In this document: piece after piece, positions 5,509 to 12,074 of the stretch
Layout of the letters: every line of letters begins with the position of its first letter
Numbering within the stretch: position 1 is the stretch's first letter
Source: Clostridia bacterium
GTDB lineage: Bacteria; Bacillota; Sulfobacillia; SLMV01
Length of the DNA: 12,074 bases
Direction: 5' to 3'
NCBI GenBank assembly: GCA_007136565.1
Contig: SLGS01000220.1
Coordinates: forward strand, 1 to 12,074
Program-made: the position numbers and the translations under genes
Notes under the pieces: generated by a model
Databases searched by the model: none
Seen by the model: only the letters and a program-made list of their open reading frames with translations
What the model was told of the DNA's origin: nothing

Positions 5509-6975
5509 TCACCTTAGCACCGCGACAACTTCACCGGAGGTGGCATCGACCAGCACGCTCTTTTCCGCAAGTCGCAGGACCCAGGCCGGCCGCATTACCC
5601 GCTGTTCCCCGATCGCCTCGGCGGGATAATCCACCAGGTCGATCCGCCGAACGTAGTTTCCCGCGTCGAGACCCACCTCAACCAGGTGGTCCACGGCATT
5701 CTCCAGGGCGCTCAGCGGTGTTATACCCCGCGTCTCCTGGACGGTCCTACCCGGCGTCCAGGACCAAAGAATGGCCGACCTCACTCCGAAGGCGTCCACC
5801 TCGATCTCCAGGGGGTTGTCGGGATCGACCACCTGGGATCCACCGTAAGCTTGGGCGAACCGAAAACGATACCCGGCGACATCGATGCCACCCGCCTCCA
5901 GGTCGAAGGTGCCTCGCTCGGGAATGGCCTCGACTCCGGCCAAGACCAGGTCCTCGCTTCCGGCGGGCATCACGTTGCCGAGGAATCGCTTTGCGTCCTG
6001 TAGGGCATCCGCGGGCCCGGGCGCTTGGCGTTGGTCTTCGGAATCTTCATCGGGAACGTAAGTATATCTCACGCCTCCCCCCGGATCCACGTTAAGGGAG
6101 CGAAAACCGTCGGTGTGCGTCCTGGAGCCATCGGCATCGGGGTAGGAACGAGCCCTTTCGAAGTCTGGAAAGAACGCCGACGGCACGAAGGCCACGGGCC
6201 GAGAGGTGGATACCCGTACCCGAAGGTCCATCTCCGGAATCCCCACCAGGGGACGGACGGCCATTTCCCGCCAGGCACTCAGCAAGATCATCGATCGCCC
6301 CTCGTCGAATTCCCGTCCGAGGACGTTCGCGAGTTCCCAGGCGGCCGCCGCCTCACCACCGAACCCGTTGGCGCCCGGTACGGGAAAGCCGTCGTCCGCA
6401 GAAGCTTCTCCGAGGCCGGGGATGAGATCCCAATGGGCCACGTACCAGCCGTCATCCCCGCCGAAGTGCACCGACACGATCTCCTCCGACTCCCGGACCT
6501 GGACGAGCAGTCGGTCCACGGCGGCGTCCGCATCGACCGCATCCGCCCCCAGGGACTCCAGTAGCATTCCCAAGGGTATACCCCCGGCCAGGAATACGCT
6601 GGCCCCACCCACCTCGGCCTGCTCACGCAGGAGGCCATCGGATAACTGTCCATCTTCGAGATCGACGGAGCGCAGGTTCTCGGATCCGGCGAAACCGAGG
6701 AGTGTCCCCAGGGCTTCAGAAAGCTCGTCTAGGGCATCGCCCGGACCGATGGCGATGTGGCCCCGGGATCCATCGTGCAAAATGGCAGCGATGGGAGTGT
6801 ATACGTCGAAAGTACGTCGTACCTGCCCCGGTTCGCGATCGGGGCCACCCGCCAACTCGGGGGGGAGGCTGGATAAAGGGGGAGACAGAGCCCACAAGGC
6901 GACGGTCAGGACCAGGGAGCCTGCGACCAAGAGGATCAATACGATGCTCTTCATCACCTCGAGGCGAGTGCTCAT
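5509..6975 (-). CDS. walH: WalH (YycH) family regulatory protein of the WalRK two-component system
   Basis: WalH is a membrane-anchored extracellular regulator that acts with WalI on the WalK kinase. It lowers WalK activity in Bacillus subtilis, while an activating role has been described in Staphylococcus aureus. This 488-residue protein has one transmembrane helix at about residues 9-30 and then a long acidic extracellular region. The region includes VYTPIAAILHDG near the front, as in YycH, and ends with PAWVLRLAEKSVLVDATSGE (463-482). That end resembles the C-terminus of WalI. It is somewhat longer than Bacillus subtilis YycH (about 455). The ATG overlaps the walK stop by four bases (ATGA), with GAGG seven bases upstream, so it is translationally coupled to walK. 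Family conservation is weak, and the assignment leans on position between walK and walI plus topology. Confidence 0.85.
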   Translation of the reverse strand: MSTRLEVMKSIVLILLVAGSLVLTVALWALSPPLSSLPPELAGGPDREPGQVRRTFDVYTPIAAILHDGSRGHIAIGPGDALDELSEALGTLLGFAGSENLRSVDLEDGQLSDGLLREQAEVGGASVFLAGGIPLGMLLESLGADAVDADAAVDRLLVQVRESEEIVSVHFGGDDGWYVAHWDLIPGLGEASADDGFPVPGANGFGGEAAAAWELANVLGREFDEGRSMILLSAWREMAVRPLVGIPEMDLRVRVSTSRPVAFVPSAFFPDFERARSYPDADGSRTHTDGFRSLNVDPGGGVRYTYVPDEDSEDQRQAPGPADALQDAKRFLGNVMPAGSEDLVLAGVEAIPERGTFDLEAGGIDVAGYRFRFAQAYGGSQVVDPDNPLEIEVDAFGVRSAILWSWTPGRTVQETRGITPLSALENAVDHLVEVGLDAGNYVRRIDLVDYPAEAIGEQRVMRPAWVLRLAEKSVLVDATSGEVVAVLR

Positions 6976-8792
6976 CCTGCCACCTCATCTTCGACTCCGT
7001 CGAGGGGCAAGAAGAACGTCATCCGAGTCCCCAGGCCTTCCCTGCTCTCAGCTCGCATTTCACCGCCGTGAGATTCTACTATCTCCCGCGCTATGGCCAG
7101 GCCGAGGCCCGTGCCCCCACTATCCCTGGCCCTTCCCTTCTCCACCCGATAGAAGCGTTCGAAAATCCTTTCTACATCGGCGGCGGGGATGCCGATTCCA
7201 TCGTCCACGACCGCGACCCTGGCCCTCTGGCCCTCGCGGCCCCACACAACCCTGACCTGTCCCCCATCGGGGGTATAATCCACCGCATTGGTGATGAGAT
7301 TGACCAATACTTGAAGTATCCTATCGCGATCGGCCCGCACCGGGGGTACGGGCGAACCCTCCCTGTAACCCAGGGATACGCCTTTCTCATCGGCCCTGGC
7401 CGCCAGCTTCCCGCAGGCTTCGTCGACTAGGTCCGGCAATTCCACCATCTCCTGGTGCCACTCCATCTTGCCAGAATCCATCAACGACAGATCCAACAGG
7501 TCGCGAACCATCCTGGTCATCCGGTCCGACTCGTCCAGGACAACCCCCAGGAACCTGTCGCGAACCTCATCATCATCGGCCGCTCCCCCGAGCAAGGTTT
7601 CGGTGTAGCTTTTGATCGTGGTTATCGGGGTCTTCAACTCGTGGGAAACGTTGGCGACGAATTCCTTTCGCCGCAGCTCTTCCTCTTCTTGCTCGGTAAT
7701 GTCCTGGAATACCACCACCAGCCCCCTGGGATCCTTGGCGACCTCGTCGGGCAGCAGTGGGGCGATGTGCGAACGTATAACCCTGAAGGGAGATGATAGT
7801 TGGAAGCGAACGGTGACCTGTTCACCGTCCCGGAGGACCTCAGCTATCGGGGACTCCAGGGGTGCCTCCCGGAGCACTTCGCCGATGGGTCTGCCCATGA
7901 CTTCATCGCCCGGTGCGTCCATCAGTTCCAGCGCCCGGGGATTGGCGAGCATGATCCGACCCTCCGAATCCAACGCCAACACGCCGTCGGCCATGTTCGT
8001 CAGGACTACCTCCAGCCGATGCTTCTCTTCTTCCATCTGGTAGAGGGTATTCCTCAAGCGTTCCGCCATGTAGTTGAACATGGCCGCGAGCCTACCGATT
8101 TCGTCCTCGGCCTCCACCTCTATGGGACGGGAGAAGTCGCCGCCGGCCATCTCCGCGGCGCGGCGCGTAATGGCACCCACGGGTCCAGTGACTGTTTCTG
8201 CCAGGGCGAAGGCAGCGACACCGGTTATCGCCAGGGCGAGGAGGGTTGCACCGAGAAGGATGGTTCTGACGTCGTGGAGGGTCTGGTAGGCTCCTCCCAG
8301 GGAAGCGTTCATGTAAAGGGCTCCGGCTATGGCCTCGCCGTGCATGACCGGCATGGCCAAAGACAGGACCGGATCCCTGTCGGCCCTCTCCCTAATCTGC
8401 TGGGCGGAGGGGTCTCCCGAAAGCGCCCGATCGATCTCGGGCAGAACTATTCGGCTGCCCATGAGGTTTTCCATCCCCGAACTCGCCGCGATGACGCGCG
8501 CATCCGTATCCAGGAGCAAGAGATCCAGGCCGGATTCTCGCCCGTAATCCCTAAGATAATCCGCCATGTGTTCCTCGTGGGCACCCTCGGCGAGATAGCG
8601 CTCCAGGAAGCTCGTCAGCAGGCGCGCCTGCCTCTCGGCATTACGCGTGTAATTGCCGACGTAATACTCCTCCAGGGAGCGTTCCAGGTACCAACCTATC
8701 AGCTGCATCGCCAATAGGATCAGGAGGAAGAATATGATGACGACCCTTGCCCTAAGCGAGCGGAACGGGCGAACCAGGCTCATCGGCGACAT
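6972..8792 (-). CDS. walK: Sensor histidine kinase WalK (YycG/VicK)
   Basis: WalK senses envelope state and phosphorylates WalR to control peptidoglycan remodelling. The 606-residue protein has the full WalK layout: transmembrane helix 1 (about 17-34), an extracellular sensor domain (35-176), helix 2 (177-199) and HAMP (200-251). A cytoplasmic PAS domain (about 258-365) follows, then the dimerisation domain with phospho-acceptor His384 in FVANVSHELKTP, and the ATPase domain. That last domain shows the N box (NLITNAVDYTPDGG, from 498), DDGIGIP (530-536), FERFYRV and GGTGLGLAI (559-567). The start ATG lies 4 bases after the walR stop, and an in-frame ATG three codons later is possible. In the PAS domain, Asn266 and Gln363 stand where S. 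aureus WalK has zinc-binding His271 and His364. Of PhoR-like kinases, this gene's position and partners support WalK. Confidence 0.95.
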   Translation of the reverse strand: MSPMSLVRPFRSLRARVVIIFFLLILLAMQLIGWYLERSLEEYYVGNYTRNAERQARLLTSFLERYLAEGAHEEHMADYLRDYGRESGLDLLLLDTDARVIAASSGMENLMGSRIVLPEIDRALSGDPSAQQIRERADRDPVLSLAMPVMHGEAIAGALYMNASLGGAYQTLHDVRTILLGATLLALAITGVAAFALAETVTGPVGAITRRAAEMAGGDFSRPIEVEAEDEIGRLAAMFNYMAERLRNTLYQMEEEKHRLEVVLTNMADGVLALDSEGRIMLANPRALELMDAPGDEVMGRPIGEVLREAPLESPIAEVLRDGEQVTVRFQLSSPFRVIRSHIAPLLPDEVAKDPRGLVVVFQDITEQEEEELRRKEFVANVSHELKTPITTIKSYTETLLGGAADDDEVRDRFLGVVLDESDRMTRMVRDLLDLSLMDSGKMEWHQEMVELPDLVDEACGKLAARADEKGVSLGYREGSPVPPVRADRDRILQVLVNLITNAVDYTPDGGQVRVVWGREGQRARVAVVDDGIGIPAADVERIFERFYRVEKGRARDSGGTGLGLAIAREIVESHGGEMRAESREGLGTRMTFFLPLDGVEDEVAG

Positions 8793-8796
8793 TTAA

Positions 8797-9498
8797 TCAT
8801 TCCCCGGACTCGCCCGTGAAGAGGTATCCGACTCCCCTTCGGGTGATGATCAGCTGGGGCTCCGAGGGATCCACCTCGATCTTCTCGCGCAAACGACGGA
8901 TCGTCACGTCTACCGTCCTCACGTCGCCGAAGTAACTGTATCCCCACACGTCCTGCAACAATTGCTTGCGGGTAACCACCCGTCCCTCGCGCTCGGCAAG
9001 GTACAGAAGCAGCTGGTATTCTCGGCGGGTGAGGCCCGTATCCTCTCCATCGACGGTGACCAGGTAGAGATTCGTATCTATGGCGAGTCGCCCGTAGTCC
9101 ATCACGCCGTCACGGGATTCGGCCCGCAGGGTTCCCGAGGCCCGTCGAAGCTGGGCGCGCACCCGGGCGAGTAGCTCCTTGGGGCTGAAGGGCTTGGTCA
9201 CGTAGTCGTCGGCACCGACATCCAAGCCGCGAACCACATCCTCCTCGGAATCCCTCGCCGTTAGCATCAAAACGGGGACATCACTTTCCCGGCGCAACCC
9301 CTCGCAAATCTCGAGTCCATCTTTACCGGGGAGCATGATATCCAAGAGCACCAGGTCGGGTTCGAATGAAGTGATCGCCTCGGCGGCCTCGTCGCCATGG
9401 TATATCGCCGAAGTCTCATATCCCGCGTTCCTCAGGTTGTACTCCAGGATATCGGCGATGGCCTTTTCGTCTTCCACCACGAGTATCTTGCTGGGCAT
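8797..9498 (-). CDS. walR: Response regulator WalR (YycF/VicR), OmpR family
   Basis: WalR is a DNA-binding response regulator of cell-wall hydrolase genes, activated by phosphorylation from WalK. The 233-residue protein has a receiver domain (about 1-120) with acidic residues Glu9-Asp10, phospho-acceptor Asp53 in LLDIMLPG, Thr80 and Lys102 in TKPF. A winged-helix domain (about 135-230) follows. Its segment WGYSYFGDVRTVDVTIRRLR and the wing TRRGVGYLF are nearly the Bacillus subtilis YycF sequence, which is the strongest evidence that this is WalR rather than PhoB or another OmpR relative. I chose the ATG at 9498 because GGAGG lies eight bases upstream and it gives the usual length; a TTG eight codons earlier is unlikely. 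It starts 40 bases after the permease stop and is followed by walK at 4 bases. Confidence 0.96.
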   Translation of the reverse strand: MPSKILVVEDEKAIADILEYNLRNAGYETSAIYHGDEAAEAITSFEPDLVLLDIMLPGKDGLEICEGLRRESDVPVLMLTARDSEEDVVRGLDVGADDYVTKPFSPKELLARVRAQLRRASGTLRAESRDGVMDYGRLAIDTNLYLVTVDGEDTGLTRREYQLLLYLAEREGRVVTRKQLLQDVWGYSYFGDVRTVDVTIRRLREKIEVDPSEPQLIITRRGVGYLFTGESGE

Positions 9499-9538
9499 CT
9501 GCCATCCCTCCGAAATCGACAAAAGCTTCGACGTGAAA

Positions 9539-10627
9539 CTAGAGTTTCTTGCCGGTAGCCCGCCAAACCTGCCCGCCGGAATCCAGATCCAAGCCCCAAC
9601 GGATTATGTGGCGGAGAAGTACCCGGATTATCGCTAACACGGGCACCCCCAGGATCATCCCGGCGATCCCGGCCAGGGCCCCGCCCGCAGTCACCGAGAA
9701 GACGACCTCTAGGGGGTGCAGACCGGTCCTAGAACCTATGATGCGGGGCGCGAGCAATAGGCTTTCGATCTGTTGAATCAGGATGTAGGCTCCCGCCACC
9801 CATAATACCATGGTCGACGGATCAAAGGCGGCAATGATGAGAGCCGGTATGGCTCCTATGAACGGACCGAAGTACGGTATCAAGTTGGTCAGTCCGGCCG
9901 TCACACCGAGCAGCCAGTAGAACCTAATGCCCAGGATGGCCATGAATGTTCCCGAGACGAAGGCCACCAAGAGAGCAACTAACAGGTACCCTCGGATGAA
10001 GCCGGATAGGACAACATCGAGTTCACCGATTATCTCGCGACACTTCGGGCGAATGGTCCCGGGTACGACTCCCCAAAAGGCCTCCGCCAGCCGTGGACCG
10101 TCCCACATGAGGAACACCGCGACCAGGGGAGCGACCAGCAGGCTTATGACTCCACCCGCGAATCGAACTATGCCGCCGGGTGCCGAGGTTGCGAAGTCCA
10201 CCAGCGCATCCCGCGCCGAAAGCGACATCCTGAAGATCGTCACGGTCACGGATCTTTCGACGTCCCTGGGAATATCGATACCCTCCACGGCCTCTAGCCA
10301 ACCGGGAATGGCGACCTGGAGGCGATATATCCATAGGGGTACCAACGAGGCCAAGCGCGATATTTCGTCGGCGAGCACCGGTATGACCGTGACTCCCAAG
10401 ATGGTCAGGGCTCCGAGGAATCCCGAGATTACGAGGATCACCGACGGCCGGCGCCCCATCCTCGTTCGACCCAATATTGCGACCACGGGTTCCAATGCAT
10501 AGGCCATCACCCCACCCAAGAAGAAGGGCCAGAGGATAGAGTGGACCTTCAAAAGGAGCCAAACCGACCCGGCCGCGATGACGATCACCGCCGTAGGTCG
10601 CCAAACATTTCTCCCCGTGGCACTCAA
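9539..10627 (-). CDS. AI-2E family transporter (PF01594, YtvI/PerM-like membrane protein)
   Basis: This 362-residue polytopic membrane protein belongs to the AI-2E transporter family. The members known to me are proposed exporters of autoinducer-2 or Na+/H+ antiporter-like proteins; the substrate here cannot be read from sequence. Hydrophobic helices lie near 12-27, 30-52, 62-84, 152-174, 212-233, 237-255, 257-268, 272-288 and 306-338, with a soluble loop at about 88-148. Family signatures are visible: FIRGYLLVALLVA (210-222), NLIPYFGPFIGAIPA (248-262) and QQIESLLLAPRIIG (285-298), followed by GLHPLEVV. The start is a TTG with GGTGGAGG close upstream, and no ATG is available near the N-terminus. 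It heads the leftward gene train, 40 bases before walR, and a TATAAT box lies 27 bases upstream. Co-transcription with the wal genes is likely. A role with them is unknown. Confidence 0.92.
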   Translation of the reverse strand: MSATGRNVWRPTAVIVIAAGSVWLLLKVHSILWPFFLGGVMAYALEPVVAILGRTRMGRRPSVILVISGFLGALTILGVTVIPVLADEISRLASLVPLWIYRLQVAIPGWLEAVEGIDIPRDVERSVTVTIFRMSLSARDALVDFATSAPGGIVRFAGGVISLLVAPLVAVFLMWDGPRLAEAFWGVVPGTIRPKCREIIGELDVVLSGFIRGYLLVALLVAFVSGTFMAILGIRFYWLLGVTAGLTNLIPYFGPFIGAIPALIIAAFDPSTMVLWVAGAYILIQQIESLLLAPRIIGSRTGLHPLEVVFSVTAGGALAGIAGMILGVPVLAIIRVLLRHIIRWGLDLDSGGQVWRATGKKL

Positions 10628-10653
10628 ACGCCTCCACCCCCCTACCGGTTACG

Positions 10654-10659
10654 ATTATA
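10654..10659 (-). promoter_or_regulatory. Probable -10 box of the permease-wal operon promoter
   Basis: A perfect TATAAT lies on the minus strand, giving a predicted transcript start near 10647 and a leader of about 20 bases before the TTG start at 10627. The sequence 17 bases further upstream (TCGAGG) is a poor -35, so the promoter may need an activator or use another sigma contact. On the plus strand the overlapping bases 10656-10661 read TATACT, a possible -10 for the divergent flavodiiron gene, again without a good -35. Confidence 0.45.
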
Positions 10660-10694
10660 CTGAGTGTAAACCGTACCCTCGAGCAATCCAAGGT

Positions 10695-10711
10695 CGGGCA
10701 TTCAATGCCCG
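10695..10711. promoter_or_regulatory. 17-bp palindrome, candidate operator between the divergent operons
   Basis: CGGGCATT and AATGCCCG are perfect inverted arms around a single central C. The site lies in the 162-base divergent region, about 40 bases upstream of the TATAAT of the permease-wal promoter and about 80 bases before the flavodiiron start. Dyads of this size with an odd centre are typical binding sites for dimeric regulators. It is not followed by a T-run on either strand, so it is not a terminator. The regulator is unknown, and the site does not resemble the WalR direct repeat. Confidence 0.5.
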
Positions 10712-10789
10712 CCGACTGGGTAAAGGATAAGAGAAGGATGGCATCGAAAATACCACTCGTCGTCGCTTAAAGTAATGGAGGGATAGATT

Positions 10790-11971
10790 ATGCAACGATA
10801 CTGGATACCCGAATTGAAACCCGGCATCCACTTCGTGGGTTCGCGCGATTGGGATCGACGGATGTTCGACGCCCTGGTTCCACTGCCCGAAGGCACCAGC
10901 TACAACTCCTACCTCGTAATCGGAGATGACGCCGTCGCCCTGGTGGATACGGTCAACCCGGGCTTCGAAGAGGAACTCCTCGCCAAGCTGGAGGAATTGC
11001 TCGGTGACCGGGATGTCGATTACATCGTGATGAATCACGCTGAGCCCGATCACGCCGGCGGAATCCCGGCCGTCAGGAACAGGTACCCGAATGCCAGAGT
11101 GCTGGCCACCGCCCGCGGGGTAGAAATGGCAAAGATATACTTCGATGTTCCCGACGATAGGTCCCAGGCCGTCGCCGACGGGGATACCGTCGAACTCGGT
11201 GGCAAGACCCTGCGCTTCATCGAGGCTCCCATGCTCCACTGGCCCGAGACCATGTTTACCTACGTGGAAGAAGACCGCCTGCTTATGACGTGCGACTTTT
11301 TCGGAAGCCACACGGCGGCGGGACTTTACTCCGACGAGGACGATGATCTCATACCCAGGCTCCAGCGCTACTTCGGGGAAATAATGATGCCGTATCGACG
11401 GATGGGGCAAAGGGCCCTGGGCAAGATCGAGGACCTCGAGATCGACTTGATCGGACCGAGCCACGGTCCCCTCCACCGGGAGATCGAGCCCGTGCTTGAA
11501 CCGTACCGGCGCTGGACCGCGGGCGAACTGGCCGAAAAGGTCCTGATAGCCTACGTAAGCATGTGGGGATCCACCCGCGATATGGCGCACCAGATGGCTC
11601 AGAGCCTAGGAGACCGGGGCGTCGAGGTCAAACTCTACGACGTCCTCACAACCGATACCGCCGAGATCGCCCGGGACCTGGTGGATGCCAGCGCCATTGT
11701 ACTGGGTGCACCGACGGTATTGGCCGGGATGCACCCGGTCGGGGTTAACGCGGCTAACCTGGTGCGAGCGCTGCGTCCGCCCGCCCGCTACGCCGCGGTC
11801 CTATCGTCCCACGGATGGAGTGGCGGCGCCATGAAACAGGTGGAAGAGGTTCTCGGCGGCACGGACCTCGAGATGGTCGGCTACATAGACGTCAAGGGTC
11901 CTGCGACGGCCGAAACCCTCGAAGACGTGGACTCCCTGGCCGCGGATCTCGCCGAGCGAATAAAGTCCTAA
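10790..11971 (+). CDS. Class A flavodiiron protein (metallo-beta-lactamase fold plus flavodoxin domain)
   Basis: Flavodiiron proteins reduce O2 to water, or NO to N2O, in the cytoplasm with electrons from rubredoxin or a similar donor, protecting anaerobes from oxygen or nitric oxide. This 393-residue protein has the two core domains. The metallo-beta-lactamase-like part (about 1-248) holds a complete diiron site: His83, Glu85 and Asp87 in NHAEPDH, His150 in LHWPE, Asp169 in CDFFGSH and His225 in PSHGPLH. The flavodoxin part (about 249-393) has the FMN phosphate loop SMWGSTR (257-263), APTVLAGMHP and SSHGWSGGAM. No rubredoxin or flavin-reductase domain is fused, so it is class A and needs a separate donor that is not in the window. 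The ATG has GGAGG eight bases upstream. O2 versus NO preference cannot be read from these motifs. Confidence 0.96.
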   Translation: MQRYWIPELKPGIHFVGSRDWDRRMFDALVPLPEGTSYNSYLVIGDDAVALVDTVNPGFEEELLAKLEELLGDRDVDYIVMNHAEPDHAGGIPAVRNRYPNARVLATARGVEMAKIYFDVPDDRSQAVADGDTVELGGKTLRFIEAPMLHWPETMFTYVEEDRLLMTCDFFGSHTAAGLYSDEDDDLIPRLQRYFGEIMMPYRRMGQRALGKIEDLEIDLIGPSHGPLHREIEPVLEPYRRWTAGELAEKVLIAYVSMWGSTRDMAHQMAQSLGDRGVEVKLYDVLTTDTAEIARDLVDASAIVLGAPTVLAGMHPVGVNAANLVRALRPPARYAAVLSSHGWSGGAMKQVEEVLGGTDLEMVGYIDVKGPATAETLEDVDSLAADLAERIKS

Positions 11972-12074
11972 CGGGTCGAGTTGCGACGTTGGGTCACGAT
12001 TAGTCCGACCGCAACTGCCGCCAGGATCAACCGCCGCAAGACGAGATGATCCGGGACGAGGAAACCCAGGCCGA
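11968..12074 (-). CDS. C-terminal end of a possible membrane protein gene entering from the right edge
   Basis: On the minus strand an open frame from the right edge ends in TAG at 11970-11968, giving the last 34 residues. They contain a hydrophobic stretch, LILAAVAVGLIV, followed by the basic tail TQRRNSTR, a pattern typical of a last transmembrane helix with a cytoplasmic end. About 70% of third codon positions are G or C, as in the neighbours, and the other two minus-strand frames look less protein-like. Its stop codon overlaps the flavodiiron TAA, so the two genes converge tail to tail with no room for a separate terminator. I cannot name a family from this fragment. Chance openness over 107 bases is possible. 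Confidence 0.4.
   Translation of the reverse strand, partial: GLGFLVPDHLVLRRLILAAVAVGLIVTQRRNSTR

Noticed and set aside
6206..7255. A 349-codon open frame on the plus strand across walH and walK
   Set aside because: It is antisense to two genes with clear family features and a 4-base overlap. Its composition is rich in Arg, Pro and Ser, as in shadow frames, and no domain is visible.
9499..9522. Upstream TTG start extending WalR by eight residues
   Set aside because: The Shine-Dalgarno lies inside this extension and points to the ATG at 9498, which also gives the usual WalR length.
10665..10670. TGTAAA resembling a WalR half-site beside the permease-wal promoter
   Set aside because: WalR sites are two TGTWAH half-sites in direct repeat, 11 bases apart. 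No second half-site lies at that distance on either side.
10655..11590. A 311-codon open frame on the minus strand opposite the flavodiiron gene
   Set aside because: It is a mirror of a strongly conserved gene with a complete diiron site and flavodoxin motifs. Long antisense frames are expected in G+C-rich coding DNA, and its translation shows no recognisable domain.

Overview
The window (about 58% G+C by eye) looks like a chromosomal segment of a Gram-positive-type bacterium of the Bacillota (Firmicutes). Its core is a wal (yyc) operon: WalR response regulator, WalK kinase and the two membrane-anchored regulators WalH and WalI. I know WalH and WalI only from Bacillota. The high G+C, frequent TTG/GTG starts and a flavodiiron protein suggest a deep-branching, anaerobic or microaerobic lineage rather than a Bacillus or Staphylococcus; this placement is an inference. 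I see no mobile element, CRISPR array, tRNA or rRNA.

Layout. Positions 1 to 10627 read leftward (minus strand) as one continuous gene train. In transcription order it is AI-2E-family permease, walR, walK, walH, walI, murA, HtrA-type protease, rlmH, fabI and the 5' part of a Na/Pi-cotransporter-family gene that runs off the left edge. Most junctions are tight: walK/walH and htrA/rlmH share 4-base ATGA-type overlaps or nearly so, and walR/walK are 4 bases apart. The two larger gaps are walI to murA (171 bases) and murA to htrA (105 bases); both hold inverted repeats. To the right, a flavodiiron protein gene (10790 to 11971) reads rightward, divergent from the train. Its stop codon overlaps the stop of a probable convergent minus-strand gene entering from the right edge.

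How the genes work together. WalK senses a cell-envelope signal and phosphorylates WalR, while WalH and WalI modulate WalK from the outer face of the membrane. The downstream genes also serve the envelope: MurA commits UDP-GlcNAc to peptidoglycan, HtrA is a membrane-anchored quality-control protease, and FabI supplies fatty acids for the membrane. RlmH, a ribosome methyltransferase, is the usual passenger at the end of wal operons. In Bacillus subtilis the order is walR-walK-walH-walI-walJ-htrC-rlmH; here murA sits where walJ would be.

Most notable sequence signals: (1) a textbook intrinsic terminator (GC-only stem followed by six T) inside the first codons of rlmH, just after the htrA stop; (2) an 8+8 bp perfect inverted repeat directly upstream of the htrA ribosome binding site; (3) a 17-bp palindrome in the divergent region between the permease and the flavodiiron gene, next to overlapping -10-like elements on both strands; (4) murA in the walJ position; (5) loss of both histidines that bind zinc in the S. 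aureus WalK PAS domain.
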